From: Halostella pelagica
GTDB taxonomy: Archaea; Halobacteriota; Halobacteria; Halobacteriales; Natronoarchaeaceae
Assembly (NCBI GenBank): GCA_005954745.1
Contig: CP040678.1
Location: 1,240,001-1,304,000, forward strand
Length of the DNA stretch: 64,000 nucleotides
Direction: 5' to 3'
Part shown: positions 9,987 to 16,923 of the stretch, in pieces
Position numbering within the stretch: position 1 is the first letter of the stretch
Layout: each line of letters begins with the position of its first letter
The notes under the pieces: generated by a model
Told to the model about the DNA's origin: nothing
Database searches by the model: none
The model's input: only the letters and a program-made list of their open reading frames with translations
Position numbers and translations under genes: made by a program

Positions 9987-10639
9987 CGTCGGTGCGACGT
10001 TCGAACCCGTCCATCATAATTCTACACCTTCGACAGTCGCACAGACCGGTCGTCGGAGCGCTGGTGACACCGAAGCGATCCAATGCGGACAGAAGCACAA
10101 AACTCTGAAACGGTCGGGTCCGATGAAGATGGGGGAGGTAGCGCCGCTTCCGCTGGTAAACGTATCGCAGCGCATCACTCAGCCCGCTTCACCGATGCCC
10201 CGGCAGCAGTGACTGCAGTTTCGACCGAACGTGAACGGGTTCCGGGCCTGCGGGGCAGTTTCGACCTGAGCAGCAGTATCCGACTCGACTGGTCGTTCGA
10301 CGGATCGCAGTTCGAACCTCGTTCGTCACCTCCGTTGCGTATAGACCGCTCTACACGGCACCACATAGTGTTTTCTTAGCACTTGTTAGTATTCCCTCCA
10401 TTATACAATATCTTCCCAACAATGAATTAATTCCAAAACAATCGTCTGGTTTACCTCTCTTGATACTGGCCGATCGTTTGTTTCCTCTCTCGCCCCTATC
10501 CGTACACCCACTCGTATTATCGCAGACAGCCGACCGCCAAGCACTGCATTCTACAGCCACTCTCGGGGTAGCCCGTCAGGACGGAATCGATAGCCGCCAC
10601 ACTGGAATACGGGGAGGGCGTATCCGACTGTGAACCGTG
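9987..10639. other. Gene-free stretch
   Basis: I find no convincing gene in these about 650 bases on either strand; the open frames are basic or Ser/Arg-rich, unlike haloarchaeal proteins. About 10,370-10,460 is clearly AT-rich against the GC-rich surroundings, with TATA-like runs (CATTATACAATATC). It may hold promoter elements or be remnant DNA. Confidence 0.5.
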
Positions 10640-10828
10640 ATGGACCAGTACGCGACGACGACCCGCCAGTTCGACCGCGACACTGCTCTCGACCGACGGA
10701 CCGTCGAGCGCGACGGCGAAGAGATGACCGCCGTACGGAGCAGTATCGACGGAACGAGGACAGTTGCGATGAACCTCACCACGTTCGACGGCGATGTCGC
10801 GAGCAACGCGATGGAGACCGAACCGTGA
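10640..10828 (+). CDS. Small hypothetical protein coupled to the next gene
   Basis: This 62-aa acidic ORF (MDQYATTTRQFDRD...) has haloarchaeal codon use, and its TGA overlaps the GTG of the following gene in a GTGA. That arrangement is the main reason to believe it is translated. A GTG three bases upstream is an alternative start. No known domain is recognised. The pattern of a small partner plus a 181-aa helical protein could be an antitoxin-like or regulatory pair, but nothing in the sequence proves this. Confidence 0.5.
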   Translation: MDQYATTTRQFDRDTALDRRTVERDGEEMTAVRSSIDGTRTVAMNLTTFDGDVASNAMETEP

Positions 10829-11370
10829 CGGATCCGCTCGAACAGCAGATGGCGCGTCAGTTCGTCCAGTCCGACCAGTTCGATAGAGTTCTCTCCATCT
10901 TCACCGAGATAGAGTCCGAGACGGTCGAAGCCGTCCAAGACCTCGCTGCTGTCACTGACGGTGTGGACGGGGTCAGTGAGTTACCCTCTCCAGAGGACCG
11001 CCGAGATATGCTCCGCGAACTATCGCTGGCGGTCATCTCCGGCGAATTCCCCTCCTGGTACGTCGAACGGCTTGCACCGGTCGAGAACAGCGAAGAAGCG
11101 GCCAAGTTCATCGGTGCAGACCCGGATATCCTCGCCGAGCGGTGGGCCGACCGCCTCCGCGACCGAGGTATCGAGGGCGACGACCGAGAGCTGGCGACCG
11201 CCTACGCTCGCACGCGCTACGGTGTCGCGGAGTTCGTCGAGTTCCGCGACATCGTCATCGAGTGGGACGAAGACCGGATCGAAAACGAGATAGAGGCCGT
11301 CGTCGCCGAGAACTTCGATACGGCACAGGAGACGGCTACGGCGGCCGCCGACGCTATCGACGACGGGTAG
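10825..11370 (+). CDS. Helical acidic protein of unknown function
   Basis: This 181-aa, almost all-helical, acidic protein starts at a GTG overlapping the previous stop. Residues about 50-110 contain SPEDRRDMLRELSLAVISGEFPSWY and GADPDILAERWADRLRDRG. The C-terminal third, rich in Glu and Ala, could form a coiled coil. There are no transmembrane segments, metal motifs or recognised domains. It lies immediately left of the provirus attachment repeat, so it is the last chromosomal gene before the element, assuming the repeat marks the true boundary. Confidence 0.65.
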   Translation: MTDPLEQQMARQFVQSDQFDRVLSIFTEIESETVEAVQDLAAVTDGVDGVSELPSPEDRRDMLRELSLAVISGEFPSWYVERLAPVENSEEAAKFIGADPDILAERWADRLRDRGIEGDDRELATAYARTRYGVAEFVEFRDIVIEWDEDRIENEIEAVVAENFDTAQETATAAADAIDDG

Positions 11371-11474
11371 CGGCGTTCGCCGAAAAACGAGTGGGCTCGG
11401 CGGGACTGAGAAATCCCTCCGGGATTGCGAAGGTGGCCGAGTCGACGACTGAACGAACGAAGTGAATGAAGAAG

Positions 11475-11496
11475 TGGACTCGGCGGGATTTGAACC
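11475..11496. repeat. attL: displaced tRNA-Ala 3' end
   Basis: This 22-bp sequence is identical to 27355-27376, which is the 3' part (acceptor and T arm, read on the minus strand) of tRNA-Ala. It marks the distal end of the provirus. Weaker core-like copies lie nearby at 11392 (13 of 14 matching) and 11635 (first 13 bases matching), as if several integration or duplication events have occurred at this site. Confidence 0.8.
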
Positions 11497-11555
11497 ACGC
11501 CCAGACGGTCGCCTCGTTTCACTCGGCGCTGCGTCTGGTCTATTTCGAATCCCGC
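11483..11555. repeat. tRNA-derived foldback element next to attL
   Basis: GCGGGATTTGAA (11483-11494) is mirrored by TTCGAATCCCGC (11544-11555), with 11 of 12 paired, and inside it CCAGACG (11501-11507) pairs perfectly with CGTCTGG (11532-11538). The arms are the tRNA T-arm sequence facing its own inverse. Similar foldbacks occur by the tRNA-Arg and the tRNA-like locus in this window. A smaller relative, AATCCC/GGGATT, is at 11412-11426. Confidence 0.75.
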
Positions 11556-11722
11556 CTCACGTTACGAATGTGCGGCTCACAGGCGGCCAGCACACGCTAC
11601 GCGGTGCTGGTCGCGTTGTTCGCCGCAAAATTAGTGGACTCGGCGGGGATTCGCCGTATTGACAGATGCGCGATCTGGTACTTGATAAGCTATGCTTGCG
11701 CCGTGTGGGATTGGGAAACAGG

Positions 11723-12730
11723 TCATGCGTCGTTGATGAACTCGCGTCTGAGCTCCATTTTCTCGCGGTCAGTGCGCTGGTCATAATGCTGGTCGAGAAC
11801 ATCGCCGGAGACGTTCATCCGATCGGAGACGATTTCTTCGGGGGTACCGTCGCGGAGATGCTTCGTTATGGCGCCGCGACGGATGCCGTGGGGCGACCGC
11901 GAAGACGGGCACTCGCTGGCGTGGTCCGGGTCCATCGCCTCGCAGGTGTCCGGGTTCCGGTCATGCGGGCACTCGCGGACCATACACGGCCGCGTGACGC
12001 GGTAAATCGTGTTCCGAACGGCCGTTGAGGACAGCCGCCCCTGCGTGCTCGAAATAAGCGGTCGGCGGTTGTGGGCATCCGTGACAGCCTCGCGATTAAT
12101 CTCGATATAGTCCTTGATGACCGTGCAGTACGTCGGGCCGACCGCCATCGACCGCTCGGCAGCCTGGCCGTTCTTCAGCGGCGTCCCCTGGTCGGGACGG
12201 TGACGCAGATCGAGACAACCAGCGCCGGCGTCGAAGTCCTCAACGTCGAGGGCGCGGAGCGCCCCCAAGCGGATGCCAGTATGCCAGAGAATCGCCGTGA
12301 TGACGTGGTTCCGGCTAGCGTACTCGAACTGGTCGAGATGGTCGAGAACAGCGGTCGCTCGTTTGCCGTTCAACTTCTCGTCTCGGGACGCCTCCTCGGG
12401 ATCGAGTTCGGGCAGTAAAACGCGCTCTCGCATACCCTGCTCGACGGCGTCAATGTTGGCGCAGAACTCCAGAAACACGCGGAGCGTCGCCAACTGGCCA
12501 CGCAGAGTCACCTTGTTGATGCCCTGCTCCCTCCGCCAGTTCCGAAACCGATGGAGATCTCGACCGGTCAGGTCGTTCATGTTCGTGATGCCGCGCTCCT
12601 GGCACCATTCGACGAACGAGTTGAGGCGATAGCGATGGTTCGAGAGCGTCTTTTCGCTGAGTTCCGGCTTCCGGTGGTCCATGTAGAGCTCCACCGCCTC
12701 AGACGGCGCGAGTGGATCGAGATCGGTCAC
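11723..12730 (-). CDS. Tyrosine recombinase/integrase of the provirus
   Basis: This 335-aa site-specific recombinase probably catalyses integration at the tRNA-Ala 3' end. An N-terminal SAM-like core-binding domain (about 1-100, YMDHRKPELSEKTLSNHRYR) precedes the catalytic domain. Arg I is in TGIRLGALRAL, the HxxR box is SPHGIRRGAI, and the nucleophile Tyr is in VLDQHYDQRT, so the active site looks complete. A Cys/His-rich insertion (CMVRECPHDRNPDTCEAM) before the HxxR box could bind zinc. It starts at a GTG overlapping the stop of a 37-aa gene (GTGA), in an operon of five genes reading toward the left end of the element. Confidence 0.92.
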   Translation of the reverse strand: MTDLDPLAPSEAVELYMDHRKPELSEKTLSNHRYRLNSFVEWCQERGITNMNDLTGRDLHRFRNWRREQGINKVTLRGQLATLRVFLEFCANIDAVEQGMRERVLLPELDPEEASRDEKLNGKRATAVLDHLDQFEYASRNHVITAILWHTGIRLGALRALDVEDFDAGAGCLDLRHRPDQGTPLKNGQAAERSMAVGPTYCTVIKDYIEINREAVTDAHNRRPLISSTQGRLSSTAVRNTIYRVTRPCMVRECPHDRNPDTCEAMDPDHASECPSSRSPHGIRRGAITKHLRDGTPEEIVSDRMNVSGDVLDQHYDQRTDREKMELRREFINDA

Positions 12731-12840
12731 TGAAGACCACCGTCCTTATCGACCTTACTTCGAGCTCGGGACAGTAGGTTAGATACAGTTCCTTGAGAGC
12801 GTTCAGCGTCGGTGAGGGCGGCCAGGACATCGGCGCTCAT
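12727..12840 (-). CDS. 37-aa protein upstream of integrase
   Basis: This tiny ORF (MSADVLAALTDAERSQGTV...) has an ATG lying in the stop of the 77-aa gene (ATGA) and a TGA overlapping the integrase GTG (GTGA). Double coupling at both ends is good evidence of translation. It is helical with a basic middle (LSRARSKVDK). Function is unknown; an excisionase-like or integrase-accessory peptide is possible but unproven. Confidence 0.6.
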   Translation of the reverse strand: MSADVLAALTDAERSQGTVSNLLSRARSKVDKDGGLQ

Positions 12841-13070
12841 GGCGTCACCTCGGTAAGATCACGCTGGTCATCATCGCGGTCGCGACGTTGCTCGGGCTGG
12901 ATGTTTCGCACGTCCTCCGCCCATTGCTCCAACTGCTTGCGGACACGGCTCATCTTGTCGTCGAGTTCGTCGACGTTCTCGGCGGAGACTTCGACCGTGA
13001 TCTTCTCCTTATCGTCGGAGGAGGTCCCCCGCGTCATCTGCGTTTTGACGGTCAGTCCGTCTTCGCTCAT
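12837..13070 (-). CDS. 77-aa charged coiled-coil protein
   Basis: The protein is acidic with a predicted coiled coil in the middle (VSAENVDELDDKMSRVRKQLEQWAEDV), preceded by a short beta segment (KEKITVEVSAE). It is coupled to its neighbours by ATGA overlaps on both sides. No domain is recognised. The operon position suggests a role in integration, excision or control of the integrase. Confidence 0.65.
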   Translation of the reverse strand: MSEDGLTVKTQMTRGTSSDDKEKITVEVSAENVDELDDKMSRVRKQLEQWAEDVRNIQPEQRRDRDDDQRDLTEVTP

Positions 13071-13150
13071 GGACCGTTGCCTGCCTGGTCGTCACTCTTT
13101 TCGTCGCCGGTCCCGTCGTCTCCCTCGGGGGCTGCGCGGGCACTGGACAT
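13067..13150 (-). CDS. 27-aa acidic peptide gene
   Basis: A 27-residue frame (MSSARAAPEGDDGTGDEK...) starts one base after the stop of the RHH gene, and its TGA overlaps the next ATG. It is disordered, and its composition alone would not convince; the tight coupling is the evidence. It may simply be a translational relay between the RHH gene and the 77-aa gene. Confidence 0.4.
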   Translation of the reverse strand: MSSARAAPEGDDGTGDEKSDDQAGNGP

Positions 13151-13151
13151 G

Positions 13152-13358
13152 TTAGGCGGCCCCCGTTTTCGGTTCCTCAGTACTGCCGTTCTCGTCCCGA
13201 CACAGCACCGTATCGGGCTCGTCAAACGGAGAGTCGTGAGCCTGCCGAATGAGGTGACGAATGTACTCGGCGCGGCTCATGTCGTGTTTCTCGGCCTCGT
13301 TCTCTACTTCGACGAGCATGGTCGGTTCCATGCCCACAGTCACATTGGCATGTGGCAT
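13152..13358 (-). CDS. Ribbon-helix-helix regulator
   Basis: This 68-aa protein matches the Arc/CopG/MetJ fold: strand NVTVGMEPTMLVEVE, helix NEAEKHD, then MSRAEYIRHLIRQAH as the second helix. It would act as a DNA-binding dimer. It is the first gene of the integrase operon, so autoregulation of that operon is likely. A start at 13370 would add MIHA. It faces the repressor pair across a roughly 110-bp intergenic region with a palindrome. Confidence 0.8.
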   Translation of the reverse strand: MPHANVTVGMEPTMLVEVENEAEKHDMSRAEYIRHLIRQAHDSPFDEPDTVLCRDENGSTEEPKTGAA

Positions 13359-13372
13359 TGCATGAATCACGT

Positions 13373-13395
13373 ACTATTCCTATAGGCATAATAGT
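13373..13395. promoter_or_regulatory. Operator-like palindrome in the lysogeny control region
   Basis: The perfect octamer CCTATAGG (13379-13386) is flanked by ACTATT (13373-13378) and AATAGT (13390-13395). The arms are inverse to each other but spaced by 0 and 3 bases. It lies between the divergent RHH/integrase operon and the winged-helix pair in an AT-rich island, and a second small inverted repeat (AGGC/GCCT) follows near 13415. It is a likely repressor site; which protein binds is unknown. Confidence 0.45.
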
Positions 13396-13470
13396 TTCCC
13401 AAAGAAGTAGGAAAGGCCTAAAAGCCTAATTCGCCATGGTATTGATTAAGTAATCATTGAATAATGCAAT

Positions 13471-13788
13471 ATGCGATACTCTGGGGATTGGATGGTACTG
13501 GCCGATGACCGTATTCTCGAATATCTGCGCGAAAACGAGACTGCAGGCGCGACTAAGATGGCTGAAAGTGGTGATGTCAGGTATTCACAGTCCTACATTT
13601 CAAAGCGAGCAAAGAAGCTCGCGGAGCATGGACTGGCAAAACATCTCGGAAACGGCGTCTATACCATCACTGAACGCGGCGAAAAGTATCTCGAAGGGGA
13701 GATCGACACCTCAGAAGACGCCCCGGATGAAGTGCCCTCGACGGATGAAAACGGCCCGACAGCGGGCAACAACCACGAGAAGGCCTGA
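13471..13788 (+). CDS. PhiH1-repressor-like winged-helix protein 1
   Basis: This 105-aa protein has a winged-helix domain at about residues 8-70. Its motif W-M-x-L-x-D-x-R-I-L-E-x-L, recognition region YSQSYISKRAKKLAEHGL and wing GVYTITERGEKYLEGE are those of the haloarchaeal PhiH1 repressor family. The tail is acidic and disordered. It probably represses lytic genes or the opposing integrase operon. The ATG at 13471 follows an AT-rich promoter region. A close paralogue follows directly. Confidence 0.85.
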   Translation: MRYSGDWMVLADDRILEYLRENETAGATKMAESGDVRYSQSYISKRAKKLAEHGLAKHLGNGVYTITERGEKYLEGEIDTSEDAPDEVPSTDENGPTAGNNHEKA

Positions 13789-13790
13789 AC

Positions 13791-14126
13791 ATGCCAGATC
13801 GACAGTCGGCAAGCTGGATGATTCTGCTGGACGAGCGGATCTTAGAGCAAATCGACGAACACGGCTGGTCAACCCCGAAGATGATGGCCCGGCACCGTAC
13901 GTTTCCAGAGTATACAGGGGTCATTAGCGACCGATGCAAGCGCCTCCACTATGCCGGACTTGTCGAGCCATTCCACGGAGAAATGTACGATCTGACCGTC
14001 GAAGGCCGGATGTACCTGAAAGGCGACCTCGATGCCCGTCATCAACCGATACCGACAGCTGCGGCGGTTCACAAGCGGTGGTCGTTTCCGCCGACGTGGC
14101 ACACCCGCCCAATTAGGTTTGGATGA
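13791..14126 (+). CDS. PhiH1-repressor-like winged-helix protein 2
   Basis: This 111-aa paralogue of the preceding protein has SWMILLDERILEQIDEHGWSTP, YTGVISDRCKRLHYAGLV and wing MYDLTVEGRMYLKGDLD. It starts two bases after the previous stop, so the two are co-expressed. Paired PhiH1-type regulators are common in haloarchaeal mobile elements. Whether they form heterodimers or act antagonistically cannot be told from sequence. Confidence 0.83.
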   Translation: MPDRQSASWMILLDERILEQIDEHGWSTPKMMARHRTFPEYTGVISDRCKRLHYAGLVEPFHGEMYDLTVEGRMYLKGDLDARHQPIPTAAAVHKRWSFPPTWHTRPIRFG

Positions 14127-14195
14127 TGAGGGGCTGTCTTTTATCGTGGGAAGAATGTGTATGGGTACAAAGATAAAACAGCGATACTTAATAAA

Positions 14196-14624
14196 ATGAG
14201 TAGCGAAGATAAAGATACAGAGTCTATAACAACTGCGATAGTAGATAGCATAAGAAATCTGAAAACGGCTGCCGATATAACTCTGGAAAGAATTTGGGGT
14301 TGGTTTTCTAGTCTATCCAAGACTAAGACCGCAATTATCAGTGCAGTTGGTGCAGTCATGATTGAACGGATATTTGGGGCATTCATAGGAGAGGTTACAT
14401 TTATGATTGCACAAACAGATATATCGTTTCGGCTGGTCCCAAAAGAAAACCCACTGGGGCTCAGTCTAAGGCCATTATTGTGGTTGTTGTTTCTTCTAAT
14501 ATCTTTCAATTATTTATATTTTCAACTGAATTATAACCAATCCAGTAAGACAAACTCAGAGTTGCTTGACCGTGTAAACAAACTGGAAGACGAGATAGAG
14601 GTTGATAAGCAAGAAGAGAAATAG
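14196..14624 (+). CDS. AT-rich membrane protein (probable cargo gene)
   Basis: This 142-aa protein has two likely membrane segments (about KTAIISAVGAVMIERIFGAF and LRPLLWLLFLLISFNYLYF) and a C-terminal coiled coil (SELLDRVNKLEDEIEVDKQ). Codon use is strikingly AT-rich (many ATA, AAA, TTA-type codons), unlike every neighbour, so it looks recently acquired. It could be a superinfection-exclusion or defence-type cargo protein, but no recognised domain supports a specific function. An in-frame GTG at 14157 is a possible longer start. Confidence 0.65.
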   Translation: MSSEDKDTESITTAIVDSIRNLKTAADITLERIWGWFSSLSKTKTAIISAVGAVMIERIFGAFIGEVTFMIAQTDISFRLVPKENPLGLSLRPLLWLLFLLISFNYLYFQLNYNQSSKTNSELLDRVNKLEDEIEVDKQEEK

Positions 14625-14685
14625 CTAAACTAGGGACCTTATCTTTATCTCGAATCAAATTGGCAAATAAGACCCTATACCTTCA

Positions 14686-14706
14686 ATCAATGATTAATTC
14701 ATTGAT
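14686..14706. promoter_or_regulatory. 21-bp inverted repeat upstream of small RHH gene
   Basis: ATCAATGA and TCATTGAT form perfect 8-bp arms around TTAAT, ending 34 bp before the ATG of a 50-aa ribbon-helix-helix-like gene. The size and symmetry fit an RHH dimer operator. Autoregulation is inferred. Confidence 0.5.
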
Positions 14707-14740
14707 AATAATGATATAGACACAACTCGATCGGGCTGAT

Positions 14741-14893
14741 ATGGCGACGAACGGCATTAGCGCCCCGACCGAACTCTTCGAAGAGGTCGACGAGAAGAAG
14801 ATGCTAGCGGGCTGTACGAATCGATCCCAGTTTTTCAGAGTCGCGGCGCGCGAGAAACTTGACGAGATCGACAGTACGGATAGCAAACTGTAG
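14741..14893 (+). CDS. 50-aa ribbon-helix-helix-like protein
   Basis: The frame begins MATNGISAPTELFEEVDEKK (strand then helix) and continues TNRSQFFRVAAREKLDEID, the classic second helix of RHH regulators. The length is minimal for the fold. It ends just before the virion operon, so it could control the promoter there. GC content returns to haloarchaeal levels within this gene, unlike the AT-rich segment upstream. Confidence 0.62.
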   Translation: MATNGISAPTELFEEVDEKKMLAGCTNRSQFFRVAAREKLDEIDSTDSKL

Positions 14894-14904
14894 CGAGCAC
14901 TCTG

Positions 14905-14916
14905 TTTTGTCAAGTT
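14905..14916 (+). promoter_or_regulatory. Shared provirus promoter-type motif, copy 1
   Basis: TTTTGTCAAGTT lies 39 bases before the ATG of the first virion-operon gene. An 11-of-12 match lies 37 bases before the nuclease-like gene at 24100. The equal spacing from start codons suggests a common activator or promoter element. Confidence 0.4.
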
Positions 14917-14955
14917 GCGAGGTAATACCCACCAGCGCGCTCTATCAGCGAGCGG

Positions 14956-16086
14956 ATGGTATCTTTACCAACGACGCCGGAGGGGCTGACCGACCTCCGG
15001 TACAGCGACCTTCAGTCGCTCGCCGCCGATCACGGCTACGGCCGGATCGTCGGCGAGCAGCGCGAGGACCTCGTCGAGTATCTCGCCAGCGAGGCATACC
15101 CGCGCCGCGACGGTAGCGACGATCGCGCCGTCGACGGAGAAGACCAGGGCGTCGACGACAGCGCGGACAGCGTAGAGACGGACAGCGACCGTCAGCCCGA
15201 ACAGCGCGCGGACGGCGGGAGCGCTGTCGAGCAGACGGACAGCATCGATGTCGGCCACGACGGCAAAGAGAAGCTGTCTCCGGAGGGAGCGCCGAACAAC
15301 GACAAAGCGGCCGTCGAGGCACCGGAGAACGTCGACCTCGGAGATGCCGGGATGGACGATATAGAGCCGGACCCCGAGATAGCCGGGCGCGCAACCAACG
15401 ACAGGAGCGAAACCACATCCGTCGACGACGGCCAGGAAGATATCGACGACGACGACGGCGGTGGTCCGCTGTCCAAACTCCGCGGCGGTAGCGAGAAGTC
15501 GAGCAAGGAGATCGTCGAGGAGGCCGACGACCCGGAGGAGCGCGACCGCCGCGACGATCTGCGCGAGAGGGTGAAGAACGCGATGTCTGGCGGGAGTTCG
15601 TCGAGCGCGGACAGTGGCACCGATAGCGTCGACGGAGAGAGTACGGCCAGCGCGCCCGCCGGAACGCAGAGAGCGAACGGCGTCGTGATGGACGAAAGCG
15701 TAGTCGGCGCGCTGATGGAATTGCCGTTCAACACCGCCAGTGCAGCGACCGGGTGGGACGGCTGGGAACTCTCCGAAAGCGAACGAGAGGCCAACGCCGA
15801 GTTGTTCATCGCGATGTGCGACGAGCACGATGTCGAACTCTCGGCGGCGACGATGTTCGCGCTGTCCATCGGCGGACAACTGTCTGGCCGGTTCATGCGC
15901 TACAAGCGAGAGACTGCTAGCGAGGACGAACCGGTAGAGAGTAGCAATGACCCGGCGCAGACAGACGGCGAGAGCGCTACAAGCGACGGACAGAGCGAAC
16001 AGCAAGCACAGACCGAGAGCGAACCAGAGGTAACGGACGAATCAAACAGTGACGAATTCGATTTCAGCGATTCTAGTACGTGGTAA
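14956..16086 (+). CDS. Acidic virion-operon protein with N-terminal HeH/SAP-like motif
   Basis: This 376-aa protein has three parts. Residues about 10-45 (LTDLRYSDLQSLAADHGYG... REDLVEYLAS) look like a helix-extension-helix/SAP DNA-binding motif. Residues 50-245 are low-complexity, Asp/Ser/Glu-rich and probably disordered. A helical domain at about 250-320 contains PFNTASAATGWDGWELS and AMCDEHDVELSAATMFALS, and a second acidic tail follows. It opens the virion operon. A DNA-binding or genome-associated structural role is a reasonable guess, not shown. Confidence 0.7.
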   Translation: MVSLPTTPEGLTDLRYSDLQSLAADHGYGRIVGEQREDLVEYLASEAYPRRDGSDDRAVDGEDQGVDDSADSVETDSDRQPEQRADGGSAVEQTDSIDVGHDGKEKLSPEGAPNNDKAAVEAPENVDLGDAGMDDIEPDPEIAGRATNDRSETTSVDDGQEDIDDDDGGGPLSKLRGGSEKSSKEIVEEADDPEERDRRDDLRERVKNAMSGGSSSSADSGTDSVDGESTASAPAGTQRANGVVMDESVVGALMELPFNTASAATGWDGWELSESEREANAELFIAMCDEHDVELSAATMFALSIGGQLSGRFMRYKRETASEDEPVESSNDPAQTDGESATSDGQSEQQAQTESEPEVTDESNSDEFDFSDSSTW

Positions 16087-16089
16087 CTC

Positions 16090-16530
16090 ATGCAACAACT
16101 TATTGAGAAAATCACCAGTATCGCAGAGGAAGCGAACGAAACCGATGACCAGCGCGCAGATCGTCTCACTGACGCCGCAGCCGCGGCCAACGTTGACCCA
16201 GTGACGTTGATGGACGTCGAAGAGGATATTCGCGGAGTCGGCCGTCTCGCCGCCGAGCGCAACAGCGAGAAGGTAGCGCAGGCCGAACAGCAACTAACAG
16301 CATTCGCGCCAATGCTCGGGGTAGACCCAGAGGCGACAGAAGACCTTAGCGCGGAGACGTTCATCAAACTGATCGGCCAGTTCGCCGTCGAGCGACCCGG
16401 AGCGGCCGCGTTAACAGTGCGAACGCTACACGAATCGTTCAGCAGGCACGGTCTCTATCAAGAACTCAATACAGAGACGCCGTCGCCGGGAGCGCTGAAG
16501 GAACCTGTCGATGTTGGAGGGGGTGAGTAG
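16090..16530 (+). CDS. Helical provirus protein of unknown function
   Basis: This 146-aa, fully helical, acidic protein (QQLIEKITSIAEEANETDDQ...) begins three bases after the previous stop. No membrane segment or metal site is visible. It is in the same operon as the packaging ATPase. A role as scaffold or internal virion component is possible only by position. Confidence 0.65.
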   Translation: MQQLIEKITSIAEEANETDDQRADRLTDAAAAANVDPVTLMDVEEDIRGVGRLAAERNSEKVAQAEQQLTAFAPMLGVDPEATEDLSAETFIKLIGQFAVERPGAAALTVRTLHESFSRHGLYQELNTETPSPGALKEPVDVGGGE

Positions 16531-16531
16531 C

Positions 16532-16618
16532 GTGGAATACCCATGCCAACGGTGCGGCGACCGACCCCGAACCCGTGGCTCTCTCTGCGAGAAGTGTGAA
16601 CGCGAGGTGAGCGAATAA
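16532..16618 (+). CDS. 28-aa zinc-ribbon peptide
   Basis: This short frame starts at GTG one base after the preceding stop. It contains CQRCGD and CEKC, two CxxC pairs 11 residues apart, and its TAA shares its final base with the next ATG (TAATG). The four cysteines in a minimal frame and the tight coupling support a real gene. Minimal zinc ribbons like this recur in this provirus. Confidence 0.6.
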   Translation: MEYPCQRCGDRPRTRGSLCEKCEREVSE

Positions 16619-16920
16619 TGGAGTCGTGGCGCGCCGGTGAGAACGTAGTGTTCAGCCCTGGCGACGACGACGACACCAAGCACGTCGAAGCAATCGCAGA
16701 GAGTGCCGAGGCCAGCGAGAACGTCGAGGTACGCCGTGGCGGACTGAAAGGCGAACTCGTAGCTATTCGACCGATCTCCGACCGCTCGCCGTGCAACGGA
16801 TGTGGAGGATGCGGGGCAGAGGCGGACATCGATGGGGAACTATCTCTCGTCGAGATAGCGGTTGTCGGACTTCTCGCAGGGATCGGCGTCGGAGTGGTTG
16901 TGGATGTACTCACCAGATAG
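16618..16920 (+). CDS. Membrane protein with Cys-rich motif
   Basis: This 100-aa protein has an N-terminal soluble beta part (ENVEVRRGGLKGELVAIRPI), a CNGCGGCG cluster near residue 60, and a C-terminal membrane helix (LVEIAVVGLLAGIGVGVVV). The Cys cluster could hold zinc or form disulfides. It lies directly ahead of the packaging ATPase, so a role at the membrane vertex or packaging site is conceivable. Confidence 0.65.
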   Translation: MESWRAGENVVFSPGDDDDTKHVEAIAESAEASENVEVRRGGLKGELVAIRPISDRSPCNGCGGCGAEADIDGELSLVEIAVVGLLAGIGVGVVVDVLTR

Positions 16921-16923
16921 AGC

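Noticed and set aside
10351-10560. 69-codon minus-strand Cys/Ser/Arg-rich frame in the 9.99-10.64 kb gap
   Set aside because: Net basic and lacking halophilic acidity, in AT-rich DNA; no motif.
14965-16005. 346-codon minus-strand frame inside the provirus
   Set aside because: Shadow of the acidic 376-aa protein; high Val/Leu/Arg arises from reading GAC/GAG codons in reverse.
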